A DNA stretch of 6,669 nucleotides from Gammaproteobacteria bacterium (GTDB taxonomy: Bacteria; Pseudomonadota; Gammaproteobacteria; Chromatiales; Chromatiaceae): NCBI GenBank assembly GCA_015231665.1, contig JADGBD010000095.1, positions 821 to 7,489 on the forward strand, given 5' to 3'. Below are positions 1-4,485 of this stretch, piece after piece. The notes beneath the pieces are model-generated. The model was not told the DNA's origin and made no database searches. It worked only from the letters and a program-made list of their open reading frames with translations. Every line of letters starts with the position of its first letter. Within the stretch, counting starts at the first letter, position 1. The translations under genes were made by a program, and so were the position numbers.

Positions 1-9
1 CCTCAACAA

Positions 10-35
10 GGTGGAATACGCTTCGCTATTCCATC
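10..35. repeat. Short REP-like hairpin
   Basis: The arms 10-18 and 27-35 pair over nine positions, one of them G-T. The CGCTTCGC apex can add two more pairs if C19 is bulged. The sequence resembles a hairpin repeat (GGTGGAATA...TATTCCACC type) that I recall from intergenic regions of many Proteobacteria. It lies beyond the 3' end of the small minus-strand gene at 132-416. No T-run follows on either strand, so it does not look like a simple intrinsic terminator. Confidence 0.55.
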
Positions 36-80
36 CTACGCAAAGACCAACAGCTAATGCAGACAGAGCCAATTTAACGC

Positions 81-117
81 GCTGCGTTCTCTGCGCTTCT
101 TAGCGACCTCTGCGTCC
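81..117 (+). repeat. R37 intergenic repeat, copy 1
   Basis: This 37-nt sequence recurs at 4427-4463 in the same orientation (33 of 37 identical) and at 4297-4333 in the opposite orientation (32 of 37). Internally it is a degenerate tandem of four units of 9-10 nt close to CTGCGTCCT, starting near 82, 91, 101 and 110. This copy stands alone, 14 nt beyond the stop codon of the small minus-strand gene. Similar CTCTGCGTCC-rich repeats are, from memory, frequent in intergenic DNA of many bacteria. Their function is not known to me. Confidence 0.75.
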
Positions 118-131
118 TATTTGGGGGCAGC

Positions 132-416
132 CTAATCCTTGATCCAGCCGCTGAGGGCTTCGACTATGGCTTTTGCCTGGTCTTTGCTGGAGATGTTGAA
201 CTTGGCCTTGGGCAGGTATTCGCCGTTGCGTTTTTGGTAGCGGCGGATGCTGTAGCGGTCGCCGCTCATTGCGTTCTTGCCGCGTTCCAGTTCCTGATAG
301 CGGTAGAGGATGGTGGTCCAGGCGCCGCGGCTGAGGATGACTTTGTCCAGTTCCTTGACGATTTCCTCGCCTGCTTCGCTGTAGCTGATGGTCAGTTCTT
401 CCGGTGTCGATGCCAT
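132..416 (-). CDS. Small conserved-looking protein of unknown function, possible PC4-like fold
   Basis: This gene encodes 94 residues and I do not recognise a named family. The start is supported by a purine-rich AAAAGAGAA tract about 4-5 nt upstream of the ATG. The N-terminal 20 residues are acidic. The rest is basic and rich in Tyr, Arg and Lys, with no signal peptide or membrane segment, so it is probably cytoplasmic. Residues 55-92 run as a strand (YSIRRYQKR), a turn (NGEYLPKAK), a second strand (FNIS) and a helix (KDQAKAIVEALSGWI). That order and several residues recall the C-terminal half of PC4/YdbC ssDNA-binding domains (IREYW...GE..P..K.IS...Q pattern). The likeness is by eye only. 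The gene follows the ankyrin lipoprotein gene after 26 nt on the same strand, so co-transcription is likely. No terminator is evident after it. The coding evidence is the good ribosome-binding site, the sensible composition and the placement. The overlapping frame at 100-432 gives low-complexity Arg/Gln-rich protein and was discarded. Confidence 0.8.
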   Translation of the reverse strand: MASTPEELTISYSEAGEEIVKELDKVILSRGAWTTILYRYQELERGKNAMSGDRYSIRRYQKRNGEYLPKAKFNISSKDQAKAIVEALSGWIKD

Positions 417-417
417 G

Positions 418-429
418 GGGTTCTCTTTT
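418..429 (-). promoter_or_regulatory. Ribosome-binding tract of the 94-residue gene
   Basis: Read on the minus strand this is AAAAGAGAACCC, ending 1 nt before the ATG at 416-414. The same 12-mer occurs exactly at 4471-4482, 3 nt before the recC ATG. The AAGAGAA part is a plausible though non-canonical Shine-Dalgarno sequence and supports the chosen start. Confidence 0.5.
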
Positions 430-442
430 CAATCAAAGGGGA

Positions 443-1084
443 TTAGTTGGCCAGCTGTTTGGCGCCCTGCTGCTGGAGCAGGCGGATGATATCCGCATTG
501 CCGCTCGCAGTCGCTAATTGCAGCGGGCTGGTGCCTGTGGTCTCGGCCAGGTTGACATCGGCGCCGGCACGAATCAGCAGCTTGCACAGCTGCAGGTTAT
601 TCAGGCGAATGGCGTCACCAAGTAGGCTGCGGCCCTGATGAAGCTGGTTGAGGTTGGCGCCCTGATTCTGCAGAAAGGCCACCACATCGCGATCCAGGGT
701 TTGGGCCTGCAGCAGCTGGCGCAGCAGTTCGGCGGCGTCCAGCTTCGCCCCTTGCTTGAGCAGTTGCTCGGCGACCTGGGTGCGGCCTCGTTCGAGGGCG
801 CGATACAGCGGCGTCTTGGATTGGGTGTCCAGGCCATTGGCGTCGGCACCGCGTTCGATCAGCAGCCGGCTGATGGCGACCCGGCCCGCGGCAGCGGCCA
901 TGTGCAGCGGCGGCAGGCCATCGGGCAGGGGGGCGTTGAGATCGGCATTCCAGGCGATATGCCGCTCGATCTGATTCAGATCGCCGCGCTGGATCGCCAG
1001 ATACAGGCTGATGCTGGGCTTTTCCTTGGGCCCGCTACAGGCGGTGAGCACAAGCAACAGGCAGAGTAACCAAAGTCGGCGCAT
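443..1084 (-). CDS. Ankyrin-repeat lipoprotein
   Basis: The product is 213 residues. It opens with a short type II signal peptide: two Arg at positions 2-3, a Leu-rich core, and the lipobox LTAC with the acylated Cys at residue 16. Ser at +2 after the Cys suggests sorting to the outer membrane rather than retention in the inner membrane. The mature protein is almost entirely ankyrin repeats: a degenerate one at about 25-50, clear ones at 55-83 and 88-117, a degenerate one at 118-146, and clear ones at 149-178 and 182-210. The signatures PLHMAAAAGR, LLIERGADAN and LLIRAGADVN are visible. Ankyrin stacks bind other proteins, so a periplasm-facing scaffold is the natural inference, but the partner cannot be read from the sequence. 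The ATG has only a weak GGA 4 nt upstream; the lipobox position fixes the start all the same. Upstream lies a repeat-filled gap and then rapA on the same strand. Downstream, after 26 nt, comes the 94-residue gene. Confidence 0.9.
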   Translation of the reverse strand: MRRLWLLCLLLVLTACSGPKEKPSISLYLAIQRGDLNQIERHIAWNADLNAPLPDGLPPLHMAAAAGRVAISRLLIERGADANGLDTQSKTPLYRALERGRTQVAEQLLKQGAKLDAAELLRQLLQAQTLDRDVVAFLQNQGANLNQLHQGRSLLGDAIRLNNLQLCKLLIRAGADVNLAETTGTSPLQLATASGNADIIRLLQQQGAKQLAN

Positions 1085-1137
1085 GTTCCGGATTCGCTGA
1101 GTGAAGAGGCGCCAACCCTACCACAGATGGCCCGCCT

Positions 1138-1158
1138 GTGCAGGCGAGCCGCCTGCGC
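1138..1158. repeat. Short inverted repeat in the rapA-lipoprotein gap
   Basis: Arms GCAGGCG (1140-1146) and CGCCTGC (1150-1156) pair perfectly around an AGC loop. Two further pairs at the base, one of them G-T, give a nine-pair stem. The alternative arm CGCCT (1133-1137) could compete for 1142-1146. The wider sequence (TGGGAGCGCAGGCGG on the minus strand) resembles a repeat I recall from several bacterial phyla. It sits about 50 nt upstream of the lipoprotein start, so it would lie in that gene's leader or promoter region. Confidence 0.5.
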
Positions 1159-1184
1159 TCCCAATTGACACCGTTACCAGCCCC

Positions 1185-1267
1185 GTAGCCTGGATGCAGC
1201 GAAGCGGAATCCGGGGAGGCCACGCCCTGCGGCAATCCCGGATTCCGTTACACTTTATCCGGGCTAC
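1185..1267. repeat. Long REP-like hairpin (GTAGCC...GGCTAC type)
   Basis: Arms 1185-1216 and 1236-1267 pair at 29 of 32 positions, counting a few G-T pairs, around a 19-nt loop. The mismatches are at 1197, 1200 and 1202. The ends GTAGCC and GGGCTAC and the paired GGAATCCGGG/CCCGGATTCC blocks match a well-known class of gammaproteobacterial intergenic repeats, from memory. It lies between rapA and the lipoprotein gene, both read leftward. If transcribed it would fold strongly and could limit read-through or protect the rapA mRNA end. There is no T-run for classical termination. Confidence 0.75.
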
Positions 1268-1278
1268 AACTCTGACGC

Positions 1279-1336
1279 CGTTCGCTGAGCGAAGTCGAAG
1301 CGAGCGGCGGCTGGCTTCGACTCCGCTCAGCCAGCG
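1279..1336. repeat. REP-like inverted repeat next to the rapA stop
   Basis: Arms 1284-1300 (GCTGAGCGAAGTCGAAG) and 1315-1331 are inverted copies with one mismatch, at 1292 against 1323. Pairing extends outward to 1279 and 1336 with one further mismatch. A third partial copy (TCGCTGAG) follows at 1342-1349. Similar GCTGAGC..GTCGAAG elements are common intergenic repeats in bacteria, from memory. The stem begins about 33 nt past the rapA stop codon on the minus strand, where a 3'-end-stabilising or attenuating hairpin would be expected. Confidence 0.7.
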
Positions 1337-1368
1337 CTTTCTCGCTGAGTTGCCAGGGATTTTCATTC

Positions 1369-4200
1369 TTACACTGCCACCAGCAGACGCAAAGCATCCA
1401 GGTGCAGCTCGGCGTTGTCTATGGCCTGGCTGACCTGGGCCAGTTCATCGCGGAAGAAGTCGATCTCGGCGTTGCGCACATTGGGGTTGGTCTGCTGCAG
1501 GGCGCGCAGGCGGTCGATCTCGCTGCCCAGGGTCTGCTGCGCCTGGGCGCGGGCCTCGGCGATGAGCCTGGGGGTTTGCTGCTGCAGGGCGCGCTCGGCG
1601 GCTTCGAGCAGGGGCTTGAGCAGGGGGATGCAGGCCTTGATCAGCTGGCGGGCCTGTTCGCGGCTGACGGCCTTGCGTTTTTCCGCAATCAGCTCCAGGG
1701 TCAGCTGCTTGCCCAGGCTGCGGCCCTGCTGATCGAGGAGCAGACGCAAAGGCGTGGGCGGCAGATAGCGGTTGGCCTGCAGGCGGCTGTCGGCGCTGGT
1801 CTGGAGGAGGAAGACGCATTCCAGCAGCAGGCTGCCGGGTTTGAGGCCGGCCTGTTCCAGGCTGCAGATGCTGCTGTTGCCCAGCTCGCTGGCGGCTAGG
1901 GCCTCCATCGCCGCGGTCACCAGGGGGTGCTCCCAGCTCAGGTAGGCCAGCTCCTCGTTGGCCAGGGCGGTGGCGCGGTCGCTGGTGCAGGCCAGGCCGT
2001 CCTCGCCCAGACCGGGAAACAGGCCCTCGGGGGTGCGGGTGCCGGGGCGCAGGAGGAAGGATTGGCCGCTGAGGGGCTCGCTGTCGATGTCGTAGCCGTC
2101 GAACAGCTGTTCCAGATAGTTGCTCAGCTGGATCGGCTGCTGCTCGGACTTGGCCTGCTGAAGGATATCCTCGGCGCGATGGGGTCGGCAGGAGTTGTAT
2201 TCCAGCAAGGGATCACGGCCGCGGCGCAGCTGTTCGCGCAACGCCTGATGGCGCTCGCGGGATCTGGCGATGAGCGCCTCCAGCCCCTGGCCGCTGAGCA
2301 GGGCCGGCTCCAGTTCCGCGCGCAGCTCGGCGAACACCAGCTGGCTGGCGGGGCTGGAGTGCTCGAAGGCATCCAGGCCCTGGTGGTGCCAGAGGGCAAG
2401 GCGCTGCTGCGGGCTCTGTTCCAGGCAGGGCAGGTGAATCTGGATGCTGTGGCGCTGGCCGATGCGATCGAGCCGGCCGATGCGCTGCTCCAGCAGGCCG
2501 GGGTTGAGCGGCAGGTCGAACAGCACCAGATGATGGGCGAACTGGAAGTTGCGCCCCTCGCTGCCGATCTCCGAGCAGATCAGCAGCCGGCTGCCCTGCT
2601 CGGCATCGGCAAAATAGGCGGCGGCGCGGTCGCGCTCGAGCAGGCTCATGCCCTCGTGAAACAGGGCGGCGTGCAGGCCGCTGCGCTGGCGCAGGCTTTC
2701 CGCCAGCTCGATGGCGGTGGCGGCGCTGGCGGTGATCAGCAGCAGCTTTTGCGGCCGCAGTTGCTGCAGCAGCTCGATCAGCCAGGGAATGCGCGGGTCG
2801 AACCCGGTCCAGTCCGCATGCTCCCGCTCCGGGTGCAGCGAGGGCGCCGCCTCGGCATAGGCCGCTGGCAGGGGCAGGGGGTAGAGCTGCAGCTGGCGCT
2901 GGGGAAAGCCCTGGATAGCGCTGCGGCTGTTGCGAAACAGTACCCGGCCGGTGCCGTGGCGATCGAGCAGATGATCCATCAGCCCCTGACGTGCGCTCTG
3001 GCGCTCGGCCTCGCTGCTGGCGCTGTCCAGCAGGCAGTCAAGAAGGGGGCGGTTGTCGCCCTCGCTGAGGGTGGAGGCGAGCAGCTCGCGGTCCGCCGGG
3101 CTCAGGGGTTCGTTCTCCAGCAGGGCGTGCAGGCAGTGGGCGATGGGGGCGTAGGCCTGTTCCTCGGCAACAAAGGCCGCGTAGGTGTGAAAGCGGTCGG
3201 GATCGAGCAGGCGCAGGTGGGCGAAGTGGCTGGCCTTGCCTAGCTGTTCCGGGGTGGCGGTGAGCAGCAGCAGGCCGGCGGTCTGCGCCGCCAGCTGCTC
3301 AACGCAGCGGTACTCGGCGCTGGCCTCGGTCTCCGACCACTGCAGATGATGGGCCTCGTCCACCACCAGCAGGTCCCATTCGCCGGCCAGGGCCTGGCTC
3401 AGGCGCTCCGGGCTCTGGGCGAGAAAGTCGATGCTGCAGAGCAGGAGTTGCTCGGCGTGGAAGGGGTTGCTGGTCTCGCCATCGGCCTCGATGGCCTGGC
3501 AGCGCTCCTCGTCGAACAGGCTGAAGCGCAGGTTGAAGCGCCGCAGCATCTCCACCAGCCACTGGTGCAGCAGGCTCTCGGGCACCAGAATCAGCACCCG
3601 CCGGGCGCGGCCGCAGAGCAGCTGCTGGTGCAGGATCATCCCCGCCTCTATGGTCTTGCCCAGGCCCACCTCGTCCGCCAGCAGCACCCGCGGGGCAAAG
3701 CGGCGGGAGACCTCATGGGCGATGTAGAGCTGGTGCGGGATCAGGCTGGTGCGCCCGCCGGTGAGCCCGCGCAGGGGCGAACGGGCGAGGCGATGATGCA
3801 GCCGATGGCTCAGATAGCGCAGCTCGAACAGGCTGCTGCGATCATAGCGGCCGCCAAACAGGCGCTCGGCCGGGCGGTTGCGGCGAATCTGGTGATCCAG
3901 CCGGGTCTCCGGCAGCAGCACCTCGGCCCCCTGCGCGTCCCTGCCCAGGTAGCAGGCCATGCCCTTGTGAAACTCCACCGATTCGATGAGGATGCGCTGG
4001 CCATCGCAATCGCTGGTGCTCTCGCCGGCGGCAAACAGCACCCGGCTCAGGGGCGGATCGCGGCGGGCGTAGGTGCGGGTCTCGTTGCAGGCAGGAAAGC
4101 TCAGGCTCAGGGTGCGCTGGTCAACCTCGGTGATCAGGCCCAGGCCCAGCTCGGGCTCGGCATCGCTGATCCAGCGCTGGCCAGGGGTGAAATCGTGCAT
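1369..4200 (-). CDS. rapA: RNA polymerase-associated ATPase RapA
   Basis: The product is 943 residues, against 968 for E. coli RapA, and aligns end to end with it from memory. RapA is a SWI2/SNF2-family translocase that binds RNA polymerase and uses ATP to recycle enzyme trapped in post-termination or stalled complexes. Residues 1-105 correspond to the N-terminal Tudor-like region (GQRWISDAEPELGLG at 7-21). The first RecA-like lobe carries Walker A with GLGKT at 179-183, DEAH at 281-284 and TAT at 314-316. The second lobe carries SEIGSEGRNFQ at 543-553 and the arginine-finger motif QRIGRLDRIGQ at 572-582. Residues from about 640 form the spacer and C-terminal domain, ending in LDALRLLVAV much like the E. 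coli end. Most of the length difference is a gap of about 20 residues near 450-465, between the lobes. All catalytic motifs are present, so the protein should be active. GAGGAG lies 4 nt upstream of the ATG and supports the start. recC is divergent, separated by 285 nt. Confidence 0.97.
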   Translation of the reverse strand: MHDFTPGQRWISDAEPELGLGLITEVDQRTLSLSFPACNETRTYARRDPPLSRVLFAAGESTSDCDGQRILIESVEFHKGMACYLGRDAQGAEVLLPETRLDHQIRRNRPAERLFGGRYDRSSLFELRYLSHRLHHRLARSPLRGLTGGRTSLIPHQLYIAHEVSRRFAPRVLLADEVGLGKTIEAGMILHQQLLCGRARRVLILVPESLLHQWLVEMLRRFNLRFSLFDEERCQAIEADGETSNPFHAEQLLLCSIDFLAQSPERLSQALAGEWDLLVVDEAHHLQWSETEASAEYRCVEQLAAQTAGLLLLTATPEQLGKASHFAHLRLLDPDRFHTYAAFVAEEQAYAPIAHCLHALLENEPLSPADRELLASTLSEGDNRPLLDCLLDSASSEAERQSARQGLMDHLLDRHGTGRVLFRNSRSAIQGFPQRQLQLYPLPLPAAYAEAAPSLHPEREHADWTGFDPRIPWLIELLQQLRPQKLLLITASAATAIELAESLRQRSGLHAALFHEGMSLLERDRAAAYFADAEQGSRLLICSEIGSEGRNFQFAHHLVLFDLPLNPGLLEQRIGRLDRIGQRHSIQIHLPCLEQSPQQRLALWHHQGLDAFEHSSPASQLVFAELRAELEPALLSGQGLEALIARSRERHQALREQLRRGRDPLLEYNSCRPHRAEDILQQAKSEQQPIQLSNYLEQLFDGYDIDSEPLSGQSFLLRPGTRTPEGLFPGLGEDGLACTSDRATALANEELAYLSWEHPLVTAAMEALAASELGNSSICSLEQAGLKPGSLLLECVFLLQTSADSRLQANRYLPPTPLRLLLDQQGRSLGKQLTLELIAEKRKAVSREQARQLIKACIPLLKPLLEAAERALQQQTPRLIAEARAQAQQTLGSEIDRLRALQQTNPNVRNAEIDFFRDELAQVSQAIDNAELHLDALRLLVAV

Positions 4201-4204
4201 TGGG

Positions 4205-4210
4205 CTCCTC
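4205..4210 (-). promoter_or_regulatory. rapA ribosome-binding site
   Basis: On the minus strand this reads GAGGAG, 4 nt before the rapA ATG at 4200-4198. It is a strong Shine-Dalgarno match with slightly short spacing and fixes the start, which also agrees with the N-terminus of E. coli RapA. Confidence 0.75.
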
Positions 4211-4221
4211 GGCGGTTACGG

Positions 4222-4234
4222 CGATAGGCTATCG
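4222..4234. promoter_or_regulatory. Small perfect palindrome upstream of rapA, possible operator
   Basis: CGATAG and CTATCG flank a single central G, giving six perfect pairs of dyad symmetry. It ends about 22 nt from the rapA start codon, where a repressor site or a leader element could act. The short length makes chance a real possibility, and no known regulator site is recognised. I could not find convincing -35/-10 boxes for rapA in 4211-4296. Confidence 0.25.
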
Positions 4235-4296
4235 ACAGGGGCGCCAATGTTACAGAAAATGGCCGAAGGATGGGGCAGGAAGCTGGAAACAAAAAA

Positions 4297-4333
4297 GGAC
4301 GCAGAGGTCGCGGAGAAGCGCGGAGATCGCAGA
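4297..4333 (-). repeat. R37 intergenic repeat, copy 2 (inverted)
   Basis: The reverse complement matches copy 1 at 81-117 in 32 of 37 positions. It forms the left arm of the inverted pair in the rapA-recC spacer. It is preceded by six A residues at 4291-4296, which read as a T-run on the minus strand. Confidence 0.75.
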
Positions 4334-4364
4334 GTTTTATAGATGCTCGTGTGAGAAGATTAAG

Positions 4365-4389
4365 CCCCTCGCCCCTTTGGGGAGAGGGG
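4365..4389. repeat. C-rich/G-rich stem-loop inside the rapA-recC spacer
   Basis: Arms 4365-4375 and 4379-4389 pair at ten of eleven positions, with a G-A mismatch at 4371/4383, around a TTT loop. The sequence (CCCCTCGCCCC, then GGGGAGAGGGG followed by TTGGGG) matches a type of intergenic repeat I recall from many proteobacterial genomes. It has no trailing T-run. It would lie in the recC leader if transcription starts to its left. Confidence 0.7.
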
Positions 4390-4426
4390 TTGGGGTAAGG
4401 AATTACCTGAGCAGAAAGATCCAACC

Positions 4427-4463
4427 TCTGCGTGCTCTGCGCTTCTCAGCGTCCTCTGCGTCC
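4427..4463 (+). repeat. R37 intergenic repeat, copy 3
   Basis: It matches copy 1 at 33 of 37 positions in the same orientation. The same 9-10-nt internal units are visible, with CTGCG or CAGCG at 4428, 4437, 4447 and 4456. It is the right arm of the inverted pair and lies immediately before the recC ribosome-binding tract. Confidence 0.75.
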
Positions 4464-4470
4464 AAACCGT

Positions 4471-4482
4471 AAAAGAGAACCC
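4471..4482 (+). promoter_or_regulatory. recC ribosome-binding tract
   Basis: AAAAGAGAACCC ends 3 nt before the recC ATG, and its AAGAGAA core is about 6 nt from the start. The 12-mer is identical to the one before the 94-residue gene (418-429, minus strand). It supports the recC start, which also agrees with the E. coli RecC N-terminus. Confidence 0.5.
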
Positions 4483-4485
4483 TAG

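Larger units (their letters stand above)
4297..4463. mobile_element. MITE-like element bounded by inverted R37 repeats
   Basis: The 37-nt arms 4297-4333 and 4427-4463 are inverted copies of each other (32 of 37 positions pair). They enclose 93 nt that encode nothing and hold a strong GC hairpin. The whole unit is 167 nt and fills most of the rapA-recC spacer. Size, terminal inverted repeats and lack of coding capacity resemble a miniature inverted-repeat element. I see no clear target-site duplication: the flanks are A-rich (AAAAAA before, AAACCG after) and not informative. It could instead be two independent R37 insertions. Its right end is only 22 nt before the recC start, so any recC promoter must lie within it or upstream of it. 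Confidence 0.4.

Noticed and set aside
100..432. 110-residue minus-strand frame overlapping the 94-residue gene
   Set aside because: Its product is an Arg/Gln/His-rich low-complexity string. The overlapping 94-residue frame has a ribosome-binding site and a normal composition.
1101..1433. Open frames across the 1085-1368 gap on both strands
   Set aside because: They read through three inverted repeats and give translations of repeat DNA, with no ribosome-binding sites or protein motifs.
1927..3243. 438-residue open frame on the plus strand opposite rapA
   Set aside because: It lies wholly antisense to the strongly supported rapA gene. Its protein is a low-complexity Gln/Ala/Gly/Leu/Val mix, as expected from reading GC-rich codons backwards, and no domain is visible.
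3346..4227. 293-residue open frame on the plus strand opposite the rapA 5' half
   Set aside because: It has the same antisense origin and composition, no recognisable motif, and ends beyond the rapA start without independent support.
4365..4395. Intrinsic terminator at the G-rich stem-loop
   Set aside because: The stem is strong but no T-run follows on either strand, and it sits between divergent genes where neither needs a terminator.
4390..4420. Possible recC promoter just right of the central stem (TTGGGG as -35)
   Set aside because: No acceptable -10 box is found at the proper spacing. I could not support any specific promoter in 4201-4485.
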